Shown here piece by piece: positions 25,284 to 34,368 of a stretch of DNA of 64,000 nucleotides (the first letter of the stretch is position 1; each line of letters opens with the position of its first letter). The stretch is from Paenibacillus sp. CAA11 (GTDB lineage Bacteria > Bacillota > Bacilli > Paenibacillales > Paenibacillaceae), in contig NZ_CP028922.1 of NCBI RefSeq assembly GCF_003060825.1, positions 2,773,001-2,837,000 on the forward strand, given 5' to 3'. Both the position numbers and the translations under genes were made by a program. The notes beneath the pieces are model-generated. The model ran no database searches and was not told the origin of the DNA. It saw nothing but the letters and a program-made list of their open reading frames with translations.

Positions 25284-25921
25284 TTCAACTCACTCCCCAT
25301 CTCCACAGTCTTATGACCTGTAGTTGGAGGTACAAACGGCTTTCTCCTGTCTCTAGATCTATACCATCTGTCGGCTAGAATGGCAGCCATTGTAGCAATG
25401 GCAGTGGCTAGCAAGGTGCTCCCAACAATCTCGGCAGGATTGGCGGAGTTGAAATTCAGCCTGATGGCAATTAAGGTGGTGGGAATTAAGGTGATGCTTG
25501 CGGTATTTAGAGCCAGCAGGGTGCACATGGCCGGAGATGCTGTGGTCTTATCTGGATTCAAGCGCTGCAGCTCCTGCATTGCCCGGATTCCCATAGGGGT
25601 CGCAGCATTGCCGAGTCCGAGCAAATTGGCACTCATATTTGACAGAATATAGCCCATGGCAGGGTCATTCTTCGGCACATCTGGGAACAGAAAAGAAACT
25701 ACAGGACCAAGCAGCTTAGAGATTTTCCGAACAAGCCCGGCTTCCTCAGCAAGCCGCATAATGCCCATCCAGAATACAAGAACGCTAATAAGCCCGAAGC
25801 AAACGGTCACTCCAGTCTGCGCTCCCTCAAATGCTGCCTTTGTCACGACATTGATATCCCCTTTGAATGCGGCAAAACCAAAGCCGATCATCAGCATCCC
25901 CAGCCATATCTTGTTCACCAT
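25280..25921 (-). CDS. spmA: Spore maturation protein A
   Basis: Partner of SpmB, also a Gate-domain membrane protein. Visible: MVNKIWLGMLMIGFGFAAFKG, then NLLGLGNAATPMGIRAMQELQRLN and SITLIPTTLIAIR. Starting at ATG 25921 gives 213 residues (B. subtilis about 196); a GGGGAG sequence lies 10 bases upstream. The frame extends upstream to 26017 inside dacB, which I regard as non-coding in that frame. It follows dacB by 40 bases. Confidence 0.95.
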   Translation of the reverse strand: MVNKIWLGMLMIGFGFAAFKGDINVVTKAAFEGAQTGVTVCFGLISVLVFWMGIMRLAEEAGLVRKISKLLGPVVSFLFPDVPKNDPAMGYILSNMSANLLGLGNAATPMGIRAMQELQRLNPDKTTASPAMCTLLALNTASITLIPTTLIAIRLNFNSANPAEIVGSTLLATAIATMAAILADRWYRSRDRRKPFVPPTTGHKTVEMGSELN

Positions 25922-25961
25922 AGTTCCCGTTCTCCCCTCTACGGTCGTTCTATATATACAC

Positions 25962-27044
25962 TTAGCCTGCCTGTTTCTTATCCGCGCCCGCTTCTGGCTT
26001 AAGCTTGATGGGAACATAGCCGATTGTTCTCCCTTGCAGCGTAAAGATCAATCTTGGCTTCGTTCCGAAGGAAGCGCCTCTCTGTCCTCCGCCCTCCACA
26101 CGGCGGCTGACCTGATCAACCTCCGACTGTTTAAGCGGGAAGCGGTAAGCTTTGGCCGCCATATAACTTGTCCCCTCAATCTCCTGCTTGTCTTCCACCA
26201 ATGTTCTTAACGGATAATGCTTAAAACCGTAATCCAAAAGCTGGCGGTGATCATTCCAGTCGTCTCCATCATTTAAAGTAACGGCGACCAGCTGCTGCTG
26301 ATCACGGGTTGCCGAGCTGACAAGGCAGCGGCGGGCTATTTTTGTATAGCCTGTCTTTACGCCATCTGCCCCCTCATAAAACCGGAGCATTTTGTTTTTG
26401 TTCAGCCATTTATAGTCCCATGCATCGTTCGGATTGGGCACCGATTTGGAAGGAGTGCGAACAATCTCCCGAAATTTCGGATTATGCAGAGCATAAGCCG
26501 TTATGCGTGCGAGATCACTCGCTGTAGAATAATGATCCTTGGCATCCAAGCCGTGCGGATTCGCAAAATGGGTTCGCGTAAGCCCTAAGAACTTCGCCTT
26601 AGCATTCATCAAATGCACAAAGCCTTCCTCAGAACCCCCTACATGCTCGGCGATCGCAGTTGCCGCATCATTTCCTGAGCGCAGCATCAAGCCGTACAGC
26701 ATATGTTCGAGCTTCATTTTTTCACCCAACTGTAAGTATATCGAGGATCCTTCTTTGGCATATGCGTTCTTTCCCACCTCGACAGACTCGTCCAGCTTAC
26801 CGTGTTCGATGGCAACGATTGCCGTCATGATTTTGGTCAAACTGGCAATGGGCAGTATCCGATCTCCCTGATGCTCATACAGGAGCCGCCCTGATTCCAC
26901 ATCCATTAATGCGGCAGCCTGAGCATGTGTAGTTGGTTCAGTCTTATCAGCATCTGCCGGCTTCGCTTGAGCCGGACCAGATATCAGCAAAGCTGAGCAT
27001 AAAGCGATGACCAGGATCCGGCAGGATAGCGTACGTGTGTTCAT
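25962..27044 (-). CDS. dacB: D-alanyl-D-alanine carboxypeptidase, spore cortex type (DacB)
   Basis: Secreted penicillin-binding protein 5* that trims cortex peptides in the sporulating cell. Signal peptide ending about ISGPAQA; active-site motifs SLTK (S-x2-K, near residue 68), SGN and KTGYT are all intact. The C-terminal beta domain follows, to 360 residues. Upstream of spmA-spmB exactly as in B. subtilis, where the operon is sigma-E controlled; the same is inferred here. Confidence 0.94.
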   Translation of the reverse strand: MNTRTLSCRILVIALCSALLISGPAQAKPADADKTEPTTHAQAAALMDVESGRLLYEHQGDRILPIASLTKIMTAIVAIEHGKLDESVEVGKNAYAKEGSSIYLQLGEKMKLEHMLYGLMLRSGNDAATAIAEHVGGSEEGFVHLMNAKAKFLGLTRTHFANPHGLDAKDHYSTASDLARITAYALHNPKFREIVRTPSKSVPNPNDAWDYKWLNKNKMLRFYEGADGVKTGYTKIARRCLVSSATRDQQQLVAVTLNDGDDWNDHRQLLDYGFKHYPLRTLVEDKQEIEGTSYMAAKAYRFPLKQSEVDQVSRRVEGGGQRGASFGTKPRLIFTLQGRTIGYVPIKLKPEAGADKKQAG

Positions 27045-27146
27045 AACAATTCCTCCAAGCAGATCTAAGATGAATACTTGTCTTTAATTTATGCAAAAAC
27101 CTTTAGAAGTATGTCCTACTTACAAGAGAGGTCAATCATTGGTCAA

Positions 27147-27177
27147 CAACAAAACCCTTCCATAAAGCGGAAGGGTT
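27147..27177 (-). terminator. Terminator of ytfJ
   Basis: AACCCTTCC (27153-27161) pairs with GGAAGGGTT (27169-27177), followed on the minus strand by TTGTTGTT. Confidence 0.75.
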
Positions 27178-27201
27178 CTGTCCTAGAAATGTTGTTAACC
27201 C

Positions 27202-27687
27202 TTAAGCAAAGGGTTGACCGCTGGATGATGAGTGGGAATGGGAAGAAGTGCTCGACTGTGCATTTTGGGAGTCTGAATTTGAGCCATTGTTACTCCCTTG
27301 TTGCCCCGGAAACATCGACTGCACTTTATCCACCATCGTAGGCACCGCATCGATCAGCTTCTCAAAAATATGCGTCTGGTTATCCAGAGGTACTATATTT
27401 ACACCCTGCTGTCCCACAACGAGAAAAGCGATGGGATTGATGGATACACCGCCCCCGCTGCCGCCGCCAAACGGGCGGTATTTACCATCTACGCCGGTAA
27501 TTGGCTCAGCATCAACATTAAAATCACTTCCGCCTGCTGCAAAACCAAAGCCTACACGGCTGATCGGAAGAATCGTGTTACCGCCCGCTGTCTCCACCGG
27601 TTCGCCCACGATGGTGTTCACATCAACCATGTCCTTGATGTTCTCCATTGCGGTCTGCATGAGCCCCTGTATCGGATGATCGTTCAT
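27202..27687 (-). CDS. ytfJ: GerW-family sporulation protein YtfJ
   Basis: 161 residues with the YtfJ core: VNTIVGEPVETAGGNTILPI, the Gly-rich RVGFGFAAGG and GGGSGGGVSINPIAFLVV. YtfJ is a forespore protein of unknown biochemical role. The last 30 residues are Ser/Gln/Asn/His low complexity. SD AAAGGAGG precedes the ATG. It pairs with the DUF2953 gene just upstream, as ytfI-ytfJ do in B. subtilis, although there the pair is far from scpAB. Confidence 0.94.
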   Translation of the reverse strand: MNDHPIQGLMQTAMENIKDMVDVNTIVGEPVETAGGNTILPISRVGFGFAAGGSDFNVDAEPITGVDGKYRPFGGGSGGGVSINPIAFLVVGQQGVNIVPLDNQTHIFEKLIDAVPTMVDKVQSMFPGQQGSNNGSNSDSQNAQSSTSSHSHSSSSGQPFA

Positions 27688-27778
27688 GATTTCTTACCTC
27701 CTTTATACAGCAGTAATATCAAGCGTTATTACATTTCCCTGCTGTGTTCGATACTATTCACGAGCATGAAAGGGACTT

Positions 27779-28468
27779 TTATCTCCCAAACAGCACGGTC
27801 TTCCACTTCTTCATGCCGCCCTTGATCCGTACAATCCGAAGGGTAAGCCTGAGCAGTGTATACAGCATAAACCCGAGTCTCAATTGCCCAATGCATGTAA
27901 ATTCCGTTCCAAATTGGGGCTCTACGCCAAAGCGCGGACGTATCATAAGCTTAGGTGGACGGGTCATATGAACCTTATAGGACAAATACCCTACCAGTAC
28001 GGATTTCAATGCCCATAAGGATCCGCTAAGAATTGCCGTCTGATCAGCTTCTTTTAAAGCAAAAAAAGTAGCCCAATCCAGTCTTGTTACCTGCAGATGC
28101 TTGATGAAGTCACGATACCAGCCTTTAAAGTTAAATGTTGACTCTTTCATATCTTTATAAAGAGCAGCCCATGTCTGTAACCTCTCTACGCCGATGTGCT
28201 GCTCCGTCTCTTTACTTTGATCCTTAGCTATTCCTCCAGTCTGCTGGCTTTCTACTTGCAGTCCCTGTTTGAAATTATCGAATACGATCTTTGGCACTTC
28301 ATAATGGTAATTGACCCAATTAAACAACAGGCCAATATCCAAAGTGATGGCTTCCTCTGCTCCATGCTTCCTAACCTGGACCTTTATCGTAATCCGCGAC
28401 ATTAGGAGAATCACGAACAGCAGCAGCAGCAATCCAACAATAATGCCGATCCCTATCCATACTCGCAA
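27779..28468 (-). CDS. ytfI: DUF2953 membrane-anchored protein, YtfI-like
   Basis: 229 residues. One N-terminal transmembrane helix (IGIGIIVGLLLLLFVILLMSR) is followed by beta-rich segments (ITIKVQVRKHGAEEAITLDIGLLF) typical of DUF2953. TTG 28468 is 7 bases after AAGGGGG. It lies immediately upstream of ytfJ, supporting the YtfI identification. In B. subtilis the protein is sporulation associated, with no known activity. Confidence 0.8.
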   Translation of the reverse strand: MRVWIGIGIIVGLLLLLFVILLMSRITIKVQVRKHGAEEAITLDIGLLFNWVNYHYEVPKIVFDNFKQGLQVESQQTGGIAKDQSKETEQHIGVERLQTWAALYKDMKESTFNFKGWYRDFIKHLQVTRLDWATFFALKEADQTAILSGSLWALKSVLVGYLSYKVHMTRPPKLMIRPRFGVEPQFGTEFTCIGQLRLGFMLYTLLRLTLRIVRIKGGMKKWKTVLFGR

Positions 28469-28540
28469 GACCCTACCCCCTTGATCCTTCAGTCCGTGTG
28501 CAGGCTCTGTTAGTATGGCTTCCTACATAGGAAAAAATCC

Positions 28541-28575
28541 ACAAAAAAACATCCGTTCAAAATTGAACGGATGTT
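28541..28575 (-). terminator. Terminator of scpA-scpB
   Basis: AACATCCGTTCA pairs with TGAACGGATGTT (28549-28575) and seven T follow on the minus strand. Confidence 0.92.
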
Positions 28576-28579
28576 AGAA

Positions 28580-29179
28580 TCAATCCACATCATCGATTGT
28601 TAGCTGCTGGCTTTGAAGCCGCTCAAACAGGTTCTGCGTCTCTTCTTCCAAAGCCTCGGCATCCTCAAACATCTCCGGATCAGGCAAATCCTTCAAGCTC
28701 GCAAGGCCAAAATAATCAAGAAAGGCTTTGGTTGTCCCATAAAGAATCGGCCTTCCGATCGCTTCAGCGCGACCCACCTCTTCAATCAAATCTTTATTCA
28801 CCAGCGTATGGATAGCGCGCTCCGCTTTCACGCCTCGAATCTCCTCAATCTCCACACGCGTGATCGGCTGCCGGTAAGCAATAATCGATAGCGTCTCAAG
28901 CGCAGCCTGAGATAATGAGGATCTAGAAGGTGAATAGGCCAGCCGTTCAAAATAAGGAGCATGCTCCGGCAGCGTCGCCAACTGATAATTTCCCGCGATT
29001 TCTATAATTTGAAGCCCTCTTCCTTCCTTAGAGAATGACTGCTTCAAATCTTCAAGCGCATCCTTGATAACTTCAGGCCGCTGCTCAACAACCTCACTCA
29101 GCTGCTTTAAGCTCAGTCCTTCCTCTCCGGCCAGAAACAGCAGGCCTTCAATAATTGATTTCAATTTCTGAAAATCCAT
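28580..29179 (-). CDS. scpB: Segregation and condensation protein B
   Basis: Subunit of the SMC-ScpA-ScpB complex that organises and segregates the chromosome. Two winged-helix domains are recognisable, with the conserved SQAALETLSIIAYRQPITRVEIEEIRG region split as SQAALETLSIIAYRQPITR and EIRGVKAERAI. 199 residues. The start overlaps scpA by 32 bases, so translation is coupled. Confidence 0.96.
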   Translation of the reverse strand: MDFQKLKSIIEGLLFLAGEEGLSLKQLSEVVEQRPEVIKDALEDLKQSFSKEGRGLQIIEIAGNYQLATLPEHAPYFERLAYSPSRSSLSQAALETLSIIAYRQPITRVEIEEIRGVKAERAIHTLVNKDLIEEVGRAEAIGRPILYGTTKAFLDYFGLASLKDLPDPEMFEDAEALEEETQNLFERLQSQQLTIDDVD

Positions 29180-29942
29180 CCAGCTTTCCTTCCCCTCTCC
29201 ATTCCATCACAATATCATCGAACAGCTTGTTCTGATAACAGACGATTCTCTTCATCTTCATCAGCTCCAAGATCGCCAGAAAGGTAACCACAATTTCATG
29301 CCGGTGCATCTCTTCATGGAGAAGCTTGGAGAACAGCATTCTTCCTCCTGGTCCCGTCATCTCAAGTGCAGAAACAACCTCCTGAATCCGATCCTTAACG
29401 GAAATTTCATCACGATGAATTCGGGCTACCGTGCTGCGCTTAGCCGCTTTACGTAAAGCCTTCTGAAATACGGCAATCAGATCAGCGGCATGCAGGCCTT
29501 CAACGGGATTCTGGTGAACCTCGGGCATATAGGGAGTCAGATCTTCAGGTTCCTTAGAGAATATAAGACTCCGTTCCCACTGCTTATCATGCAGCAGCTC
29601 GGCGATTCCTTTAAATTTCCGGTATTCGACCAGCTTGCGAATCAATTCATCCCGAGGATCTTCTTCTTCCTCCAAGGTATAATCAAATTCATCCTCCCAC
29701 TCAATCACCGGTGGTTTAGGAAGAAGCTGCTTGCTCTTTATAGACAGCAGGGTCGCGGCCATGACCAGAAATTCACTAGTAATCTCAAGCTCGAGCTCCT
29801 GCATGCTGTTCAAGTAATCCAAGTATTGATCGGTAATTTCGCTGATGGAGATTTCATGGATATCTATTTCCGCCTTATCAATCAGATGCAGCAGAAGATC
29901 CAGCGGGCCTTCAAAGGTCTCCAGCTTATAAAGTACAGTCAT
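29148..29942 (-). CDS. scpA: Segregation and condensation protein A (kleisin)
   Basis: Kleisin that bridges the SMC heads. N-terminal YKLETFEGPLDLLLHLIDK and ISEITDQYLDYL are characteristic, with an acidic linker and C-terminal winged helix (FLAILELMKMKRI). From ATG 29942 it has 264 residues. GGAGG lies 13 bases upstream, a rather long spacing, but the frame up to 29993 has no better start. In B. subtilis ypuF and ribT lie between scpA and ribH; both are absent here. Confidence 0.95.
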   Translation of the reverse strand: MTVLYKLETFEGPLDLLLHLIDKAEIDIHEISISEITDQYLDYLNSMQELELEITSEFLVMAATLLSIKSKQLLPKPPVIEWEDEFDYTLEEEEDPRDELIRKLVEYRKFKGIAELLHDKQWERSLIFSKEPEDLTPYMPEVHQNPVEGLHAADLIAVFQKALRKAAKRSTVARIHRDEISVKDRIQEVVSALEMTGPGGRMLFSKLLHEEMHRHEIVVTFLAILELMKMKRIVCYQNKLFDDIVMEWRGEGKLDGFSEIEINY

Positions 29943-29965
29943 GCTATTATGTGAACCTCCACCCG

Positions 29966-30005
29966 TAAAAAGAAAATGTAGCGCTCTTTGCAAAGAGCAC
30001 TACAT
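29966..30005 (-). terminator. Terminator of the riboflavin operon
   Basis: A long stem with one mismatch (ATGTAGCGCTCTTT with CAAAGAGCACTACAT, 29976-30005), followed on the minus strand by TTTTCTTTTT. It begins 11 bases past the ribH stop. Confidence 0.9.
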
Positions 30006-30015
30006 TAAATAAGCA

Positions 30016-30483
30016 CTATTTTAACTGTTTCGTCAAGTTCGCCATCTCAATTGCCGCTGCAGCAGCATCCCAGCCTTTATTACCAGCTTTGGTTCCTGCC
30101 CGCTCGATCGCCTGTTCAATATTCTCTGTAGTCAGCACTCCAAAGATGGTTGGAACCCCAGTCTTGAGACCGATTGCTGCAACTCCTTTGGCAACCTCGT
30201 TGCATACGTAGTCATAATGCGAAGTTGATCCGCGAATAACGGTTCCTAAGGTAATCACTGCATCGTATTTCCCGCTCTCCGCAAGCTTCTGTGCCGCGAA
30301 TGGAATTTCAAACGCTCCCGGTACCCAAGCAACATCAACTTCCTCATCTTGTACCCCGTGACGTTTTAAAGCATCTAGAGCCCCACCCAGCAGCTTGCTG
30401 GTAATAAATTCATTGAACCGCCCAACCACAATTGCATATTTTAAACCTTCTGATACTAAATTCCCTTCAAAAATGTTACCCAT
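30016..30483 (-). CDS. ribH: 6,7-dimethyl-8-ribityllumazine synthase
   Basis: Condenses the pyrimidine and butanone-phosphate precursors in riboflavin synthesis; the protein forms a 60-mer shell. Seen: [53 protein letters not shown] with catalytic His. 155 residues. Last gene of the rib operon. Confidence 0.97.
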   Translation of the reverse strand: MGNIFEGNLVSEGLKYAIVVGRFNEFITSKLLGGALDALKRHGVQDEEVDVAWVPGAFEIPFAAQKLAESGKYDAVITLGTVIRGSTSHYDYVCNEVAKGVAAIGLKTGVPTIFGVLTTENIEQAIERAGTKAGNKGWDAAAAAIEMANLTKQLK

Positions 30484-30516
30484 TCTCTCATCATCCCTTC
30501 ATTAATATAATTACAG

Positions 30517-31758
30517 TTACTGGTTTGCTTCTTCGTTCTGTTCCATATCATCAAACTTCAGCAGATGTCCAAGCTTCGCCTGCTTGGTATGAAGATAACC
30601 CTTATTGTCAACGTTCTCTTTGATTTGAATCGGTACCCGTTCTACGACCTCAAGTCCGTAACCTTCAAGTCCCTTAATTTTACGGGGATTGTTCGTGAGC
30701 AGTCTGATCTGACGCACGCCTAAGTCCTTCAAAATCTGGGCTCCAATTCCGTACTCTCTTAAGTCGGCAGGAAAACCGAGCTTAAGGTTGGCTTCTACGG
30801 TATCGAGGCCTTCTTCCTGCAGCTTATAAGCCCGAAGCTTGTTGATCAGGCCAATTCCCCGACCCTCCTGACGCATATACAAGAGAACCCCGTTGCCGGC
30901 TTCCTCAATTTGACGAAGCGCCGCTTCAAACTGCGGACCGCAATCGCAGCGATGGGAGTGGAACACATCTCCGGTCAGACACTCGGAATGTACACGGACA
31001 AGAACCGGCTTCTGCGGGTCAATCTCTCCCTTCACCAGTGCAACATGCTCTTTCTGATCCACTTCATTGGTATAAGCAACTGCACGAAATTCGCCATAAT
31101 CCGTAGGCATCCGAACTTCAACTTCCCGCTGAACCAGCTTTTCCTTGTCGTTGCGATAATGGATCAGATCCTTCACACTGATGATCTTGAGATCATGCTG
31201 CCTTGCAATCCCCATCAAATCAGGCAATCTTGCCATGGTTCCATCTTCCTTAATCACTTCACAGATGACACCGGCAGGGTACGCGCCGCACATGCGAGCA
31301 AGATCGACGGCCGCTTCCGTATGTCCTGCGCGGCGTAGAACTCCACCCTTTTTGGCGATCAGCGGGAACATATGGCCCGGGCGGCGGAAATCCTCAGGCT
31401 TGGCCTTAGGATCCATAATCCCCTTCACCGTAAGAGAACGCTCATAAGCAGATATGCCTGTGGTTGTATCTTTATAGTCAATGGATACGGTAAAGGCTGT
31501 TCCATGATAGTCCGTGTTATGAGCAACCATGGGCTTGAGATCCAGCTCTTCAGCACGCTCCTGCGTGATCGGCAAGCATACCAAACCCCGACCTTGCGTA
31601 ATCATGAAATTGATGACCTCCGGAGTTGCCTTCTCGGCCAGGGCCACAAAGTCACCTTCATTCTCACGGTCTTCATCATCGACAACGATAATGACTTTTC
31701 CACGCATCAAATCGTAAATCGCTTCTTCAACACGGTCCAGTTGAATATCACTCATCAT
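30517..31758 (-). CDS. ribBA: Bifunctional DHBP synthase / GTP cyclohydrolase II
   Basis: Fusion enzyme supplying both riboflavin precursors. N-terminal RibB domain ([35 protein letters not shown]) to about residue 200, then RibA domain with the zinc site [15 protein letters not shown] and RQEGRGIGL. About 413 residues. ATG 31758 is 5 bases and ATG 31755 is 8 bases after AGGAG; either may be used. Third gene of the operon. Confidence 0.97.
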   Translation of the reverse strand: MMSDIQLDRVEEAIYDLMRGKVIIVVDDEDRENEGDFVALAEKATPEVINFMITQGRGLVCLPITQERAEELDLKPMVAHNTDYHGTAFTVSIDYKDTTTGISAYERSLTVKGIMDPKAKPEDFRRPGHMFPLIAKKGGVLRRAGHTEAAVDLARMCGAYPAGVICEVIKEDGTMARLPDLMGIARQHDLKIISVKDLIHYRNDKEKLVQREVEVRMPTDYGEFRAVAYTNEVDQKEHVALVKGEIDPQKPVLVRVHSECLTGDVFHSHRCDCGPQFEAALRQIEEAGNGVLLYMRQEGRGIGLINKLRAYKLQEEGLDTVEANLKLGFPADLREYGIGAQILKDLGVRQIRLLTNNPRKIKGLEGYGLEVVERVPIQIKENVDNKGYLHTKQAKLGHLLKFDDMEQNEEANQ

Positions 31759-31815
31759 TCTCACTCCTTCATTATTGCTAGAACCGTTTCACAGCTTCAT
31801 ATCCATTCTTAGCCA

Positions 31816-32481
31816 TTAAGCAAAGCCGTGCTCTGTAAGAAAGGACATATCCACTTTCGAGCTTCCCGGCTGTGATGTGCCTTGAGTCTGTCCAAACCGC
31901 ATAAGGTGCTCAATGTATCTTCCCAGTACATCGCATTCCAGATTCACGGAATCTCCCTCCCGCTTATAAGCTAAGGCCGTTGCCTCAAGCGTATGGGGAA
32001 TAATGGAGATGCTAAGCGAGGTCTCTGAGGTGTCCACCACGGTAAGACTAATCCCATCAACGGTTATGGAACCTTTGGGAATAATGTAGCGAAACATCTC
32101 CGGGTTATCTGGAGCAATGACGTGAACGACAGCATTTTGATCCCGACTTTTATTAAGTATAGTTCCCGTCCCATCAACATGGCCTTGAACAATATGCCCC
32201 CCGAACCGGCCATTAGCCGCCATAGCCCGTTCCAAATTCACACGGCTGCCGGGTCGCAGCTCCTTCAGGTTGGTATGCCGATAAGTCTGGGGCATCACAT
32301 CCACCGCAAACGAATGATTATGATATGAGGTCACCGTCAGACAAACTCCATTCACTGAAATACTGTCCCCGATCTTCATATCTTCCATAACGACAGAAGC
32401 ACGAATGTGAAGCACCATGGTTTCGCCTTCTTGGCGAATGGCCTGCATGGAACCGACTTCTTCGACTAATCCGGTAAACAT
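31816..32481 (-). CDS. ribE: Riboflavin synthase alpha subunit
   Basis: Dismutates two lumazine molecules to riboflavin. Two internally repeated lumazine-binding domains: MFTGLVEEVGSM ... GDSISVNGVCLTV and GHIVQGHVDGTG ... GSITVDGISLTV. 221 residues. Its ATG follows the ribD stop directly (TAGATG), with GGAGG 9 bases upstream. Confidence 0.97.
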   Translation of the reverse strand: MFTGLVEEVGSMQAIRQEGETMVLHIRASVVMEDMKIGDSISVNGVCLTVTSYHNHSFAVDVMPQTYRHTNLKELRPGSRVNLERAMAANGRFGGHIVQGHVDGTGTILNKSRDQNAVVHVIAPDNPEMFRYIIPKGSITVDGISLTVVDTSETSLSISIIPHTLEATALAYKREGDSVNLECDVLGRYIEHLMRFGQTQGTSQPGSSKVDMSFLTEHGFA

Positions 32482-33585
32482 CTATGCATCCCTCCATTCC
32501 GGCCTGCCTGTAATACATATATCTTCGCCTACCTGTTCAACTTTGACATCCGCCAAAGTCATTGCATCTGCCATGCGTTCATAGCCTTCGAAGGTGAAGC
32601 TGCCCGGTGCATTACCCCCGATGAGCTTAGGTGCCATGAAAAGTACAAGTTCGTCCACAAGCTTGGCCACAAGCAAGGAGCCACTCAGCTTCCCGCCGCC
32701 CTCGACGAGGACCGAGGAGATGCCAAGCTGTGCAAGCTGCTTCAGCCCATGCTTCAAGTCTACCTGAGGGCCATCCCCGCAAAGGAGGACCTTAGCTCCT
32801 GCCTCAGCGATCTCTGCCCGCCGCCTCTCTTCCGAGAGGCGGGTCGTCAGAATCAAGGTCTTCTCAGCATCTTCTTGAAGCACCTTGGACTTGATCGGGA
32901 TTCGCAGCCTGGAATCCACTATAATTCGCACTGGTGAAATCCCAGGCACCTCAAGGCGGGTTGTCAGCATGGGATCATCAGCAATCACGGTCTCTATGCC
33001 AACCATGATCCCCATGTGGCGATGACGCATGATATGAACCCGCTGCCTTGCAGCTGTTCCAGTGATCCACTTGCTGTCCCCGGTTTTAGAGGCGATTTTG
33101 CCATCCAGAGTGCTAGCGGTCTTTACCGTTACATACGGCATGCCTGTCGTAATAAATTTGATGAAGCGCTTATTAAGTTCAAGCGCCCTTTCCCGAAGAA
33201 CACCCGTTACCACCTCGATCCCCGCTTCGCGAAGCATGGCGATCCCCCGGCCGGCTACCAGCGGATTCGGGTCCTCGCAAGCTACCACCACCCTTGCCAC
33301 CTTCTCCGCAATTAGCCGTTCGCTGCAGGGCGGAGTTGTTCCATAGTGACTGCAGGGTTCCAGGGACACATAAACCGTGCTGCCTTCAGCTTCGGCCCCG
33401 GCCATGTTCAAGGCATGCACTTCCGCATGCCCGCTGCCCCGTTTTAAATGGGCTCCCATTCCAATAACAGCCCCATTCTTAAAGACAACCGCCCCAACTA
33501 CTGGATTAATCCCTGTTTGTCCTTGGGTTCTCTCCGCCATATCCAATGCCAGGGACATATAATATTCATCATTAATCAGCTGCAT
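32482..33585 (-). CDS. ribD: Bifunctional pyrimidine deaminase/reductase RibD
   Basis: Second and third steps of the pyrimidine branch of riboflavin synthesis. The zinc deaminase site HAEVHAL and PCSHYGTTPPC is in the N-terminal 150 residues; the reductase domain follows (KTASTLDGKIAS, GDSKWITG, VEGGGKLSGSLL). 367 residues. First gene of the operon, directly controlled by the FMN riboswitch leader. Confidence 0.97.
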   Translation of the reverse strand: MQLINDEYYMSLALDMAERTQGQTGINPVVGAVVFKNGAVIGMGAHLKRGSGHAEVHALNMAGAEAEGSTVYVSLEPCSHYGTTPPCSERLIAEKVARVVVACEDPNPLVAGRGIAMLREAGIEVVTGVLRERALELNKRFIKFITTGMPYVTVKTASTLDGKIASKTGDSKWITGTAARQRVHIMRHRHMGIMVGIETVIADDPMLTTRLEVPGISPVRIIVDSRLRIPIKSKVLQEDAEKTLILTTRLSEERRRAEIAEAGAKVLLCGDGPQVDLKHGLKQLAQLGISSVLVEGGGKLSGSLLVAKLVDELVLFMAPKLIGGNAPGSFTFEGYERMADAMTLADVKVEQVGEDICITGRPEWRDA

Positions 33586-33635
33586 GTTATACTAAGCCTC
33601 CTCTCTTTCCCTACTTAGGATCTCTCCAAGGAGCA

Positions 33636-33672
33636 TGTAAAAAGCCCCACCCGAGAGACCTCGGATGGGGCT
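33636..33672 (-). terminator. Riboswitch-controlled terminator upstream of ribD
   Basis: A 13-bp stem with one mismatch (33643-33655 with 33660-33672, base AGCCCCA), 4-base loop, then TTTTT on the minus strand. Located 50 bases before ribD. Confidence 0.9.
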
Positions 33673-33680
33673 GATGAGAG

Positions 33681-33752
33681 CTAGCTTTTGGATACGTCGA
33701 ATAAAGCAGCGGTGCGCTCCATCATGGTGCCGAACCAGCAATTTCCTCTCAT
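33681..33752 (-). CDS. Possible 23-residue leader peptide in the ribD leader
   Basis: Frame starting MRGNCWFGTMMERTA and ending with TAG 9 bases before the terminator stem. No convincing SD precedes the ATG. Its position just ahead of a terminator resembles attenuator leader peptides, but translation is unproven and the region may simply be structured RNA. Confidence 0.2.
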   Translation of the reverse strand: MRGNCWFGTMMERTAALFDVSKS

Positions 33753-33867
33753 TTGCTCATCAAAGAACAGCATGAGAAAAAAGAGCTCTGCTCCTCATCA
33801 TGTGAATAGCGTCACAAAACCACTACAAATAGAACATATGGCTGAATATTACAGCATTATGTCTCGT

Positions 33868-34021
33868 ATCTCCTTCTCCCATCCAGACTATAACTGTCGG
33901 TCCCGGAATTGCACCGGCTCAGCCGCAGGATCTCTAAATAGAGAACCCCCGCGGGTCACGGACTAAGGTGCCTTAGGCACCATCACCGTCGGTAGGGAAT
34001 TTCACCCTGCCCCGAAGGATA
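33868..34021 (-). ncRNA. FMN riboswitch (RFN element)
   Basis: The minus strand reads ATCCTTCGGGGCAGGG at the 5' end (34020 downward), then GAAATTCCCTACCGACGGTG, the AGTCCGTGACCCGC segment, CCGGTGCAATTCCGGGACCG, and ends GTCTGGATGGGAGAAGGA. These are the conserved segments of the RFN aptamer, with the variable arm folded by GGTGCC/GGCACC. FMN binding should cause termination at 33636-33672 and lower ribD-ribH expression. Confidence 0.96.
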
Positions 34022-34368
34022 TTTCGTATTATTCAATTGGATATCTGGCGATCTTACTTAAATATAAAGTAACAGATGTCAGAAATCTATAAATTCCAAC
34101 CAGTTTCCCTACCGAAGCATCACCTAGGAGGGAATTCTAAGGTAACTCAAGATTGATGATAAGGGTACCATAAAAATAATTAAAAAACAATAACACACTT
34201 ATGTGACATTGGCCGAATTTTTTATCTACAAGACATAAAACTAAACATTAAACATAATTAAAGAGAGGGATAAAACATTTACTCTCTACAATAATGGACA
34301 AACATTTAATTACAGCTTCGCAAACGTGATTAGATCTAAAATTTAATAGGTTTTTATAATTTGTTAAA
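34022..34368. other. AT-rich intergenic stretch between FMN riboswitch and propeptide gene
   Basis: About 350 AT-rich bases. It should hold the rib promoter (a TATATT near 34058-34063 on the minus strand without a clear -35 box) and a weak hairpin at about 34262-34283 (GAGAG with CTCTC) that could end the regulator-propeptide transcript. Nothing else is supported. Confidence 0.5.

Larger units (their letters stand above)
33586..33867 (-). promoter_or_regulatory. Expression platform between FMN aptamer and ribD
   Basis: About 280 bases without a large gene. It contains a strong terminator at 33636-33672, a 23-codon frame ending 9 bases before that terminator, and a 7-bp complementarity (ATGAGAG at 33752-33746 with CTCTCAT at 33680-33674) that would bring the two together. 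The switch is therefore transcriptional, but the antiterminator is not obvious by eye. Confidence 0.6.

Noticed and set aside
34100..34150. Second FMN-riboswitch fragment (shares TTCCCTACCGA with the aptamer, opposite orientation)
   Set aside because: Only an 11-base match plus a short TTCCCT/AGGGAA pairing; the other conserved aptamer segments are missing.
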